A stretch of DNA of 64,000 nucleotides from Archivesica marissinica. Its lineage: Eukaryota; Mollusca; Bivalvia; Venerida; Vesicomyidae. The stretch covers positions 100,703,200 through 100,767,199 of the forward strand of contig CM026390.1 in assembly GCA_014843695.1 (NCBI GenBank), written 5' to 3'. Within the stretch, counting starts at the first letter, position 1. Every line of letters starts with the position of its first letter. Below, piece by piece: positions 55,701 through 63,236 of the stretch. The notes beneath the pieces are model-generated. The model saw only the letters and a list, made by a program, of their open reading frames with translations. It was not told where the DNA came from and did no database searches. The position numbers and the translations under genes are program-made.

Positions 55701-57253
55701 GTGACCTGTCCATAACAACCATCCTCAGTAAGGCAATGATACACACTACATAGTGACCTGTCCATAACAACCATCCTCAGTAAGGCAATGATACACAATA
55801 CATAGTGACCTGTCCATAACAACCATTCTCAGTAAGGCAATGATACACACTACATAGTGACCTGTCCATAACAACCATCCTCAGTAAGGCAATGATACAC
55901 AATACACAGTGACCTGTCCATAACAACCATTCTCAGTAAGGCAGTGGTACACAATACATAGTGACCTGTCCATAACAACCATCCTCAGTAAGGCAATGGT
56001 ACACAATATACAGTGACCTGTCCATAACAACCATCCTCAGTAAGGCAATGGTACATAATATACAGTGACCTGTCCATAACAACCATCCTCAGTAAGGCAA
56101 TGGTACACAATATACAGTGACCTGTCCATAACAACCATCTTCAGTAAGGCAATGGTACACAATACACAGTGACCTGTCTATAACAACCATCCTCAGTAAG
56201 GCAATGGTACACAATACATAGTGACCTGTCCATAACAACCATCCTCAGTAAGGCAATGGTACACAATATACAGTGACCTGTCCATAACAACCATCCTCAG
56301 TAAGGCAATGGTACACAATATACAGTGACCTGTCCATAACAACCATCCTCAGTAAGGCAATGATACACAATACACAGTGACCTGTCCATAACAGCCATCC
56401 TCAGTAAGGCAATGGTATACAATACATAGTGACCTGTCCATAACAACAGTCCTCAGTAAGGCAATGTTATACAATACATAGTGACCTGTCCATAACAACC
56501 ATCCTCAGTAAGGCAATGATACACAATACATAGTGACCTGTCCATAACAACCATCCTCAGTAAGGCAATGGTATACAATACATAGTGACCTGTCCATAAC
56601 AACCATCCTCAGTAAGGCAATGGTATACAATACATAGTGACCTGTCCATAACAACCATCCTCAGTAAGGCAATGATACACAATACATAGTGACCTGTCCA
56701 TAACAACCATCCCCAGTAAGGCAATGATACACAATGTATGTATGTATGTATGTACCATTAATGTCAAACCCCTTGCGGGGACCTAGACATGTTTTCCTGG
56801 GCATGCTTAGCCAACCATAGCGGTTAACCAGTACTAAGCAATGTGTGTGAGGTGCCTTGCTCAATGACACTACATACGTGGCCTGACTGAGTATCGAACC
56901 CGGACCGTTCGATTCCAAATCTGAAGCTCTACCATTGGACCACGGATGCCACTACATAGTGACCTGTCCATAATAACCATCCTCAGTATAACAGACATGA
57001 CCAGTTCAAAATATGACCGAATACTAAACATACTGAACAGTTGAAACACAATATTCACGTACACCCTCCCCCACAGTTAGTTCGTTTTTGTCAATCACTA
57101 GTATCATGCGTAACCTTAAATCATGATTTCAACATTTATAGAATGTATTAAATTTACCCCGTATCCGCATTCTGCATCTGGGTACTTTATATAAGCAGTG
57201 TGAACGAATGTCACGAGGCATGCAGCAAATATAAACACAGAATTTAAAGACAT
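22674..57253 (-). CDS. MAN2B1: Lysosomal alpha-mannosidase, 5' part (exons 1-6, two versions of exon 6)
   Basis: Spliced minus-strand gene for a GH38 acid alpha-mannosidase, which removes alpha-linked mannose from N-glycans in lysosomes. Exons are 57158-57253, 41269-41371, 30698-30871, 29518-29711, 28028-28136, then 25664-25761 or 22674-22771. All introns are GT-AG and all phases agree (0,1,1,0,1). The ~258 visible residues give, in order, a signal peptide, [20 protein letters not shown] with zinc ligands His and Asp, [41 protein letters not shown] with the nucleophile Asp, [12 protein letters not shown], and ADLFTG...CFD.FC.D. This order matches vertebrate MAN2B1 as I remember it and not MAN2B2. 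The remaining C-terminal part lies beyond the left edge. The gene is stretched to over 34 kb here by minisatellites in every intron. Confidence 0.93.
23025..23556. repeat. 41-bp minisatellite between the two alternative exons
   Basis: About 13 copies of a 41-bp unit beginning tgcacctgtgtggga and containing aacagcagttaaat. Later copies diverge (aatagctgttaaatcttgg). The stretch from 22772 to 23024 is plain intron with nothing recognisable. Confidence 0.95.
23792..25096. repeat. 43-bp minisatellite between the two alternative exons
   Basis: About 30 copies of a 43-bp unit containing ggctgttatagtacacaggg and aggtggatgctgtatgg, with few variants (tgtatgg/tctatgg). Short ORFs on both strands are repeat artefacts. 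From 23557 to 23791 the intron is AT-rich and featureless. Confidence 0.95.
25162..25632. repeat. 28-bp minisatellite just downstream of exon 6b
   Basis: About 17 copies of a 28-bp unit containing gatacaggga and gtgctacaagggag. In the gene's direction each unit reads tcctcccttgtag|c, a pyrimidine-rich acceptor-like sequence. It ends about 30 bp from the exon 6b donor. Confidence 0.94.
25664..25761 (-). CDS. MAN2B1: Alpha-mannosidase exon 6b (first of two alternative exons)
   Basis: 98 nt, phase 1 in, phase 0 out. It encodes [20 protein letters not shown] then [12 protein letters not shown]. Acceptor gttgctag|GAGAG, donor GCAG|gtaaat. The Cys-x4-Cys pair corresponds to a conserved disulfide near the active site of the lysosomal enzyme (from memory of the bovine structure). 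It is 21/32 identical in protein to exon 6a, with the same length and phases. Confidence 0.9.
25900..26162 (+). mobile_element. Full-length tRNA-derived SINE with 12-bp target duplication
   Basis: A 263-bp element with a degenerate tRNA-like head: A box around tagtccagtggttaacacg, B box ggttcgatccc, and a possible Thr-type anticodon loop. The T stem does not pair, so it is not a working tRNA. The body contains agaaccagaggagactctgg and a conserved 3' part (gtcgctcatatgggcaaccgg, then tagcgacgataaa) with an ACACACA tail. It is flanked by exact copies of aaattatacatt (25888-25899, 26163-26174). It resembles molluscan tRNA-SINEs, but I cannot name the family with certainty. Confidence 0.9.
26175..26849. 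other. Intron 5 sequence, nothing recognised
   Basis: AT-rich unique sequence with no repeat, no homology I recognise and no credible exon. Short ORFs here lack conserved motifs. Confidence 0.6.
26850..27268. repeat. 70-bp minisatellite in intron 5
   Basis: Six copies of a 70-bp unit containing tccctagacatatccatata and agtttggaatcg. The second copy lacks 7 bp (ttatgtc). Confidence 0.95.
27269..28027. other. Intron 5 sequence with a small (GATG/GACA)-rich microsatellite and one dispersed repeat
   Basis: Mostly AT-rich unique intron. At 27653-27676 lies ggtggctgcttaatagaggt, a motif repeated upstream of the gene at 57488-57640. A tetranucleotide-like stretch of gatgga/gacaga lies at 27862-27930. 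Nothing else is recognised. Confidence 0.6.
28028..28136 (-). CDS. MAN2B1: Alpha-mannosidase exon 5
   Basis: 109 nt, phase 0 in, phase 1 out. It encodes [20 protein letters not shown]...[12 protein letters not shown], matching the conserved FGRLD.QDK region. Acceptor ctcttacag|TTTGG, donor CTTG|gtaaat. The single G left over pairs with the first two bases of either exon 6b or exon 6a to make a glycine codon. Confidence 0.94.
28318..29393. repeat. ~37-39-bp minisatellite in intron 4 carrying donor-site copies
   Basis: About 28 copies of a unit containing gatggttcagttaatagaga and gtttacctgagaggtag. In the gene's direction each copy reads ctcag|gtaaac...actgaac, matching the real donor of exon 4 (cacag|gtaaac...actgaac) and its following intron bases. 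The inner copies (28.8-29.2 kb) are nearly identical; the outer ones diverge. Confidence 0.95.
29394..29475 (+). mobile_element. SINE 3' fragment
   Basis: Contains aatctaaaatgactaatctc and a diverged gccgctcatatggg...cggtagctgcgataaa core followed by an ACACACA tail. This is the 3' third of the same SINE family as 25900-26162. It lies between the donor of exon 4 and the array derived from it. Confidence 0.8.
29518..29711 (-). CDS. MAN2B1: Alpha-mannosidase exon 4: catalytic nucleophile segment
   Basis: 194 nt, phase 1 in, phase 0 out. It encodes [20 protein letters not shown]...[24 protein letters not shown]. The Asp of IDPFGHS is the family's nucleophile and also a zinc ligand. Acceptor ttttacag|GTCAA, donor CACAG|gtaaac. 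The donor and following intron bases resemble the unit of the ~38-bp array further downstream. Reading past the donor meets a stop after about 28 codons. Confidence 0.95.
29733..29758. repeat. 26-bp near-perfect palindrome in intron 3
   Basis: attttatgaaac, a 2-bp centre, then the exact complement. It could be the end of a miniature inverted-repeat element. No partner end was identified. Confidence 0.6.
29759..30344. other. Intron 3 sequence, nothing recognised
   Basis: Unique intron sequence without exon signals or repeats that I can identify. Confidence 0.55.
30345..30499 (-). mobile_element. tRNA-derived SINE or tRNA pseudogene (minus)
   Basis: On minus, the element starts with tctgtggcctagtggttaag (A-box-like) and has ggttcgaatctc (B box, plus coordinates 30435-30446). 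It has a possible anticodon loop CTACGGA (Arg ACG type), but the T stem has mismatches. The body beyond the head is short and unfamiliar. Confidence 0.65.
30698..30871 (-). CDS. MAN2B1: Alpha-mannosidase exon 3
   Basis: 174 nt, phase 1 in and out. It encodes [16 protein letters not shown]...[17 protein letters not shown]...VKGLVNN, a close match to the region following the zinc-binding motif in lysosomal alpha-mannosidases. Acceptor actttcag|CAAAG, donor AATG|gtatgg. A 35-bp minisatellite begins about 8 bp upstream of the acceptor. Confidence 0.94.
30879..31550. repeat. 35-bp minisatellite just upstream of exon 3
   Basis: About 18 copies of a 35-bp unit containing acaattataatgacacatca and gtccattctctcatg, with occasional short duplications of acattataatg. 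The first copy is the intron sequence abutting the polypyrimidine tract of the exon 3 acceptor. Confidence 0.94.
31551..32149. other. AT-rich intron 2 sequence
   Basis: Very AT-rich (notably 31870-32110), no exon or repeat identified. Confidence 0.6.
32150..32329 (-). mobile_element. tRNA-derived SINE (minus)
   Basis: On minus, the head contains tagcacagtggttagcgcac (A box, 32295-32318 plus) and ggtttcgatcctc (B box, 32264-32277 plus). The body includes the complement of gtgggaggaaaccggagtac, a sequence I remember as widespread in animal SINEs. No clear target duplication was seen. Confidence 0.7.
32555..33514. repeat. 15-bp minisatellite
   Basis: About 64 copies of gaacatgagcttgaa with single-base variants. 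Because 15 is a multiple of 3, it opens several frames (Glu-Glu-His-Glu-Leu on plus, Phe-Lys-Leu-Met-Phe and Ser/Cys-rich on minus). It lies inside intron 2 and shows no coding signature. Confidence 0.95.
33732..41243. repeat. 29/21-bp minisatellite array of intron 2
   Basis: About 270 copies of a 29-bp unit (agacagctagatcggtagat followed by aggagtgtt) and a 21-bp form lacking atcggtag. Variants include gatcgatag, gatcagtag and gtatatgtgagtgttgg. A block of about 1.4 kb is repeated with an offset of 1462 bp. It ends about 25 bp from the exon 2 donor. Confidence 0.97.
41269..41371 (-). CDS. MAN2B1: Alpha-mannosidase exon 2: zinc-binding HTHDD segment
   Basis: 103 nt, phase 0 in, phase 1 out. 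It encodes [16 protein letters not shown] then [18 protein letters not shown]. The His and first Asp of HTHDD are the family's catalytic zinc ligands. Acceptor gtttcag|AGTTG, donor GGAG|gtacaa. It is boxed in by repeats: a 32-bp array starts at the acceptor and copies it, and a 29-bp array starts about 25 bp after the donor. Confidence 0.94.
41372..42268. repeat. 32-bp minisatellite copying the exon 2 acceptor
   Basis: About 28 copies of a 32-bp unit containing ggattacaactctaaaacat and agatacacccct. On minus each copy reads gttttag|agttgtaat, versus gtttcag|agttgtaat at the true acceptor, so each unit holds an AG acceptor-like site and the first nine or more coding bases of exon 2. It runs straight into the 52-bp array at about 42268. 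Confidence 0.96.
42269..56734. repeat. 52-bp satellite array of intron 1
   Basis: About 278 copies of a 52-bp unit containing ataacaaccatcctcagtaa, ggcaatggtacacaatac and atagtgacctgtcc. Variants are ggtaca/gataca and acatag/acacag/atacag. Rare units have an extra gatacacaatacacagtgac piece. Higher-order repeats are visible, for example a block repeated 1480 bp apart (about 54080 and 55560). One remnant unit continues after the inserted SINE at 56951-56994. Confidence 0.97.
56735..56955 (-). mobile_element. tRNA-derived SINE inserted in the 52-bp array (minus)
   Basis: On minus, the head reads tccgtggtccaatggtagag (A-box-like) then gggttcgatactc (B box). It is followed by cattgagcaaggcacc and a body ending in a (catac)n tail (gtatgtatgtat at 56735-56754 on plus). 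One array unit is split by it, with the remnant at 56951-56994. Confidence 0.85.
57158..57253 (-). CDS. MAN2B1: Alpha-mannosidase exon 1: start codon and signal peptide
   Basis: Thirty-two codons from ATG at 57253 to donor GGG|gtaaat. The peptide begins MSLNS, has a hydrophobic core ([12 protein letters not shown]) and a likely cleavage after HTA, then [12 protein letters not shown]. This is a classic secretory signal, needed for ER entry and lysosomal targeting. An in-frame TAA lies seven codons upstream and A is at -3, which supports this start. It joins in phase 0 to exon 2 to give GYG-SCNSV, aligning with the start of mature MAN2B1. Confidence 0.88.
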
Positions 57254-57480
57254 ATTCACAGATGTAACTGTTTACATACAACTCCCACTTCCGCTTTATG
57301 AGAATTCACCATACAAGACGGGTCACGCGGTAAACGATTTTAAAATGCATTTGTGTACATGTATGCCTAACACCACGTGCTCTACTGAATATTGATACAT
57401 GTATAGGCCGACTGGTACAGTGAAAATATGCTAAGTCGGGGATGTGTAGATCAGTCAACCCTGTCTTAAATAGCCAGCCA
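57254..57480 (-). promoter_or_regulatory. Candidate MAN2B1 promoter with E-box and ETS-like site
   Basis: Region just upstream of the start codon. On minus it contains agcggaagtg (ETS-like, plus 57286-57295) about 35 bp upstream of the ATG, and a perfect CACGTG E-box at 57374-57379, about 120 bp upstream. CACGTG is the core of the CLEAR element through which TFEB/MITF factors drive lysosomal genes in vertebrates. No TATA box is obvious. The transcription start is not determinable from sequence. Confidence 0.4.
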
Positions 57481-57487
57481 AGGGAGT

Positions 57488-57640
57488 CATAGAAAGTGGC
57501 TGCTTAGCACAGGTGGCTGCTTAATAGAGGTCACATGTATAATAAAACAACATATTGGGAATCTGGAAACTGGCTGCTTAATACAGGTTGACTGCTTAAT
57601 GGAGGTGACCACTAATACAGGTTTGACTGTACTCGTAAAA
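57488..57640. repeat. Dispersed repeat with gctgcttaata motifs
   Basis: Four related copies of (g)tggctgcttaatagaggt-type sequence within 150 bp. The same motif occurs at 27653-27676. It is probably part of an interspersed element I cannot name. Confidence 0.5.
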
Positions 57641-57674
57641 TGTATATAAGTAAAAAAACATATAACAAGTAACC

Positions 57675-57830
57675 TATCATCACTGATGGTCACGGGTTCG
57701 AGCCCAGCTCAGACCGTGTCTCTTTCGATGACAAGGTTGGCAGTTTTCTTACGGAGAGTGGAGCACCAAGTACATATACTCGTTAACCGCTGGAGCCTGC
57801 CCAGGAAAGGTGTTGTTATGTAAACTACCA
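57675..57830 (+). mobile_element. 5'-truncated tRNA-derived SINE (second family)
   Basis: Begins at a B box (gggttcgagccc) without an A box. The body contains ggttggcagttttcttacgg and gctggagcctgcccaggaaa. The same body recurs at about 62920 and 63250. Confidence 0.7.
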
Positions 57831-57993
57831 TAGCTATATTGCAGCAACAAAACGTTCCGATACCTATACTAGGGAATCGTGGGGACTCGCTCTGTGTTGG
57901 TCCCGGCCTGTAGTGCAACACATCCAGAACTAAATTTGTCAGATCACTCCTAACCTGTCATTAACTTCCCTATGTAGTCCAAGCAATACATGT

Positions 57994-58148
57994 AGTGTAG
58001 TAGATAAGGACCACACAATGATGATTTCGTTCGGAAGGTGTAAAAAGCACCAAATTCTCACACAAGTAACATGAGGGTGTATACTTTCCATAATGCCCGG
58101 AAGACAACCATGAGAGGCCCTTTGACTCCATTTTTGGGGCCCCCAAAA
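57994..58148 (+). repeat. Left terminal inverted repeat of the DNA transposon
   Basis: Pairs with 62545-62691 in reverse orientation. The best-kept block is agtgtagtagataaggacca at the outer edge. Confidence 0.78.
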
Positions 58149-59030
58149 GGGACCACCGACAGAAATTTTAAAAAACACAACACTTTTTAAAGTTCCAATA
58201 ATTTAATTAATTGTTACTACTTCAATTGTTTTCACATGCTAATTAATAGAGAAGGCATACTAGTATCTAATGTTTTACATACAAATAATAAGTTTGTACT
58301 CGTTTGATGAAAATGAGGCCCTTCAAGGGTAATTTTGCCTGTTTTAGAGAAATATAAAATACAAAGTGTTTTCTTTTTGTTCCCAGTTAGGGAAAGTAAA
58401 TAAACTTTGTTCTGTTGGTAGAATAGTATCAGTACTTGAAACCTGTGTGTATACATGTCCTTGTGTGTCATCTGAGGCCCTGTTAACAGCCATTGTACTA
58501 TTCGGTTAATTTGGCAAATTGCATATTTTCAATAATAACTGTAATTACAATTAAACAAAGATAAGTGAACAGGTTGTACACTATATCTGAATTGTACAAC
58601 ACACTAAACTATTAATAAAATACTTATCTTAGCACATGTATAATATAATGAGGCCCTTCAAAGGGTAATATTTATAATATTGAGGCCCTTAATGTAATTG
58701 CAGAAAGAAGAGTTGAAAACAATTTTATTTGTCTAAAATATATAATTCTTAACATGTGAATGGAATATGTCTATATGCATGTTATTGTGTATTGTACATT
58801 TAACACTGCATCAGTATACACAGTGTACTATATTCAACAAACATGTTCTCTTTCACATTGGCCACCACACACAACTGGGACGTAAGATACATTTGATCAA
58901 TGCTTATCAACTCTTTGAAGCCTCTGTAAGTGTACTCCAGTGTGGTATCCAATTGTTGCTTTCTCTTGTCCATCCCAACTCTGGAGATGGCAGATAATGG
59001 CATCTGATGAGCATCTGGTCCCATATGCGG

Positions 59031-61118
59031 TCACTCTGGTAGACAGCTCTTAGTTACTAGTACATGCTGGACGAGTGCACTATGTGATGGTGGAACCTTG
59101 TCAATAGTCCTATTACAATAACAAAACATATGTTTCATAGCATCATTTCCTAACTCATATGGCATGTTCTGGAGTACATAAGCAAGAACATCAAATATCT
59201 CGAGCACTGCTGTGTCTTCATCAGGAACGTGACCAGGTGCTGAAGATAATCTCTTGAAAAATGCATAGATTTCCATATGTTGAATACCGCCCTCATACCA
59301 ACATGTAATGCAGAGACCGTTTCATAGCCGGAGATAGCATGGAATAGTAGGAGTCCCCAATAGACATATTGACCGAGCTTGTCAATGTATGGAGCAGAAA
59401 TGCTTGGCATGGCATACGGCAACCCACAGACAGCAAGTAGAAGCTGTATGTAAATTGAGCACAGTATTTGCTAACACCACAACATTAGTATCAATAGCCT
59501 GGATAAGTACTCTCTTGCAACCTGTATTGAAAGAATGCGCTGCATGGAGAAGCATTCTTTCGTCTGCTTCTTCGTGGTTACAGCGTTGAAGGTCAGTCAC
59601 ATCAAAGTCGATCTCTGTGTTCGATTTCAAGACATTATCTCCATGTGTTGATATAACAGTTTTACCGGCCATGAAAGTGTAGCTCTCAATGCATTGTGAT
59701 ATACACTCATATAATGCAAGCCAACCACTCCCATCTAACCAATCTCCAATAACCTACAAGAAGGCCACCCATCAACACAATGCCATTTCCAGGTCCATAC
59801 CTGGTACTATGTGGGCCATAACCATTGTATCTTCTTGGTTGATCGACTGTTAATACTGTGATCTGGCCATATTTCTTAGCTTCAGTGACATGTTTGATAA
59901 GTGGCATTCCATGCTTTACCTTAGCCACAGTGAACACACAGTCACGAAACAATGAGAATAGTGCTGTTATGGCTGGTGCTCTTGTGTCAATTGAGAGGTG
60001 TTGTGCAAAGAATGGTGACCATGAAAAAGATTCGCCTTTGACTTTCCAAGATTGTCGGCAACATGCTCTAACCATTTGGTCACTAAGAACTAATCCACGT
60101 TGAGTAGTTGGGAGGAGGTTCACAGTCATACACGACAACCGGTTGTGGAGTGTTGGCCTTCAATGTTACAGGAGGGACATCTTTGTACTTCTCTGGTAGA
60201 TATTTTGTGACTGATCGGCCTTGAGATAAGTTATATTTATACATTGCGCCTCAGACTTTGCGTGACCGAGATTGCCGTACCATGAAATGCATTCTTCGAT
60301 GTTACTGAATGTGGATTGTGATCCATGCTGTGGTGTACAGTCCGTTCCTGAGATTTGGTGGGCATGCAATGCTTGTAGTTTCATATTCACCTTAGCCAGT
60401 TTACTATGTCTGTGGAGACCTGTATAACCCTGTTATAAGACACCGACACGCTTTTGTCATTTATTATTATCCACAAGCCATCACTTCCACATTGATAAGT
60501 TTAACACTCTATATAGGCAATCAATTCAGCAACAGTTCAATTAATCATCACCAGTATCGTACACATGAATCGACGTAGAATCAGTTGAAAGTGTATACTG
60601 TCTATTGTACTTGTTATAAAATGTGCACAAACAGTTTCCATGATATTCTGCGTCTCTTGGTACCATATCCACCTCTTAATGTTTGGCTAGAATTTCGATA
60701 TCTGACATCTCAGTTGTGATATGTCACACTTTCGTATATATTTCCATTGTTCTACCTAATGTAGTCTACCATAAGATTTATTGTAAACGAAACAACTACC
60801 ATGAAACGTTGTATCAAAACTCTTTCTAAGCCTCTTTGTCTCTATCGTTTCCATACACACTTGTTGTCTCTTTACTGCTCTATCAATATTCTGCTGCTGA
60901 AGCAAGACATATGCCAGACGGCATTTTGCTCCATCATTGCCACTCCCTAGCAATTCATTCCAAAGTTTTAATTGTTCCTGTGGCAATGCATTGTGTGGAC
61001 TCGGTTTGATAAGGCATTCACTCAGTGAAGAATACGCCAAAGGTGTTCGTGATTTCTCGGAAGTCTTCTTTTGGCATAGGCAACACTGACTCCAGTTGGA
61101 ACATCGTACCCTGTACAA
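59031..61118 (-). pseudogene. Broken transposase-like gene inside the DNA transposon
   Basis: Fragments of one protein read in order on minus but in different frames. An N-terminal piece (60756-61118) has CxxC and HGSC motifs. A middle piece near 60270-60330 reads DHNP...FHGTAIS only after a frame change. Next come TVDQP and GIVLMGGL (59707-60138), then CNHEEADERMLLHAA...RVLIQAIDTNVVVLA (59382-59672), and C-terminal pieces to 59031. Stops and frameshifts separate them, so it is dead. The HEEAD.RMLLH...DT.VVVLA type of protein is, from memory, abundant in cnidarian and mollusc genomes and uncharacterised. The spaced acids resemble PIN/FEN-type nucleases, which is only an inference. Confidence 0.72.
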
Positions 61119-61377
61119 CTCATATGTCGAAGGTTACTCAGACCCAACAGCATGTCCTGGTGTGGATTCCTAAAACGTAGAATACATTATTAATTGTCTA
61201 TCAAAATGTAACCAATACAAGATTGTACAGAACGACAGCAAAACCTCAGAATGATCACCAATGCATACTGACAACTGCAGTATATGTATGCCTGTGTCCG
61301 TACAAACAGGTAGATGGGCCTATGAATGTAACCCTTGATTGAAATGATTATGAATTGGAGAATACAGGTCGAATAAA

Positions 61378-61747
61378 ACAACTCGGGTAGCACAGTGGTT
61401 AGCGCCTTTAATTCCAAAGCGGGAGGTCGTGGGTTAGATCCACCACGGCCGAGGCACAGTACTAGTTGATTGTTATCCAGGAAAGTGTCCTAGTTCTGGT
61501 TTGATCCAGGAAAAACAGTTGCCACTGAACGTTCAGGTCTCAATGTCAGTTGTTTCAGTGTGTACAATTTGGGTTCTAAATGAGCATCTTTGGCAAATAC
61601 TGGCTGGACATTTCTGGCAGATAAATGTCCTCCTTCAGCTTCAAAAAAGTTTACTTTAAGGCATGTGGGGGACATGCCGGGGTTATTACTCTACTGTGCC
61701 CAATGGGCGGAATGACATTGTAAGCATAACAAAACAAACAAGCAAGT
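61378..61747 (+). mobile_element. 370-bp tRNA-derived SINE nested in the DNA transposon
   Basis: Head with tagcacagtggttagcgcc (A box) and gggttagatcca (B box). A ~280-bp non-tRNA body contains ggcatgtgggggacatgccg, a hairpin-like stretch. The tail is aacaaaacaaacaagcaag. It is flanked by exact 12-bp copies of aggtcgaataaa (61366-61377 and 61748-61759), proving insertion into the transposon. Confidence 0.85.
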
Positions 61748-62544
61748 AGGTCGAATAAATTCGTATTCAGTCCTCAACATCACATGCTATATAATAGTAT
61801 ATTAAATTACGCACCATAACCTCTGGTTGATTGTTGTCAACCTGTGACTGTGTTACTAGGTAATTTAATTCATGTTAATTTCTTGATTGTGTTAGTATTT
61901 TGCTAGCCATATGTGTCCATGAGTAGAATCTGGTTGACTTGCCATGCTATCTGAAATTAATGAAACTCCATTAAAAATGTAAAATTTGTAGGACTAATTA
62001 ATTTTGTTATGCATACCCCACCCACCTTTATAATTCTTGTTCTTTTTGTTTAAATTAGTTAAACATGTGCAACGCCATAATTTATACATGTGTTATCTAT
62101 ACAAACAAAATATACTAATAATACATCTTGGCGTGATACAGCATGTAAAAACGCAACGAAATTTCGAACTTTCCCACTCTGAATTGTTCATGGAAAGTTT
62201 GCTAAAAGGGAAACTCTGTTAACCAATTAAAAGTGGCTGGCTTCTGGGCATTACCTAAAGCATAATGCAGCATTTAGATCTATGTAATTGTGTAAAGTAG
62301 TTATTATTATTAAAATTGTAATATTTATTATATTATTAATCGTAATTGGTCAATTTTAACAACATTCTGGGCCTCGTTTATAGCATTATCACTAATTAGG
62401 GCCTCAATTTTCAATTAAACAAAAGTCATTTTTATACTGGTGTAACCTTTTATCCTGATAACATACCTCATTTGCACAAGTTATATACCATCTGTGACTG
62501 TAATAAATTAATTATATACATGCAAATTTACACAATTATGTGCC

Positions 62545-62691
62545 CCTTTGGGGCCCCATCTCATTGTGGACTCAGGGCCTCTCGTGATTGTCTTCCAGCC
62601 TATTATTTATAAACTGGTTCTAAACTACCACCATGCCACATGTGGTGCTTTTTACACCCTCTGAACAGTCATGGTCCTTATCTACTACACT
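62545..62691 (-). repeat. Right terminal inverted repeat of the DNA transposon
   Basis: Reverse complement partner of 57994-58148, with small indels between matching blocks. Confidence 0.78.
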
Positions 62692-62904
62692 AATGTCGTA
62701 CTTTCACTTCCATACACACTACATATTTTATTTTCATAATTAAGTATTATTGTTGTCAGACAGTTATTTCCATAGAGTTTGCAACTGATTGTTGTCTTGT
62801 AACTGTGGTTTGTGGCAGTTTTGTGTATTCAACAACAGTTACACCATCACCGACATGCTTTACAATACTTTGGCGCTTGTAATTATATGTAGACAAAGAA
62901 GTCC

Positions 62905-63105
62905 TTGTGTTTCATTTATATGAACAAGTTGGCAGTTTCTTACGGAGGTTTGTGCAACAAGTACTGGTTAACCGCTGGAGCCAAAGGCGATACTGGAATG
63001 GGTCTCTGTCTGTATCATTGCACTATCCTCCAAAAATCTAAAATGACTAATCTCTTCAGGAGGCGTCGCTCATTTGGGCAACCGGTAGCGACAATAAATT
63101 TCGGG
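62905..63105 (+). mobile_element. Composite SINE remnant
   Basis: Starts with the second-family body (acaagttggcagtttcttac...gctggagcc) and then passes directly into the first-family 3' half (ggtctctgtctgtatcattg ... gtcgctcatttgggcaaccgg). It lacks a recognisable tRNA head. Confidence 0.65.
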
Positions 63106-63236
63106 AAGATCCGTGACTAATATTGCTAGAACTTGTGGCCCAACCCGGTTGCCTTTATTTAATTTGTCATGTTTTGTATTCACATGTATAATGTAAAACG
63201 AATCGAGCAATACAATATGATTAAACTAAACTGTGT

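Larger units (their letters stand above)
57991..62693. mobile_element. Degenerate DNA transposon with long terminal inverted repeats
   Basis: The ends 57994-58148 and 62545-62691 are imperfect inverted repeats. Shared blocks are agtgtagtagataaggacca, ggtgtaaaaagcacca, ggaagacaa.ca.gag and aggccct..gactcca. The outer limits could extend slightly. Inside, the octamer GAGGCCCT occurs at 58114, 58315, 58474, 58650 and 58682 on plus, and as its complement at 62398 and 62574 near the other end: subterminal repeats like those bound by transposases. The interior holds a broken minus-strand gene and a younger SINE. It sits about 740 bp upstream of the MAN2B1 start codon. Confidence 0.78.

Noticed and set aside
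22674..57253. Assignment to MAN2B2 or Golgi mannosidase II
   Set aside because: The [14 protein letters not shown] and ADLFTG...CFD.FC motifs fit lysosomal MAN2B1 as I recall the families; the others differ at these sites.
57487..58471. Short ORFs upstream of exon 1
   Set aside because: They fall in SINE, dispersed repeat and transposon-end sequence.
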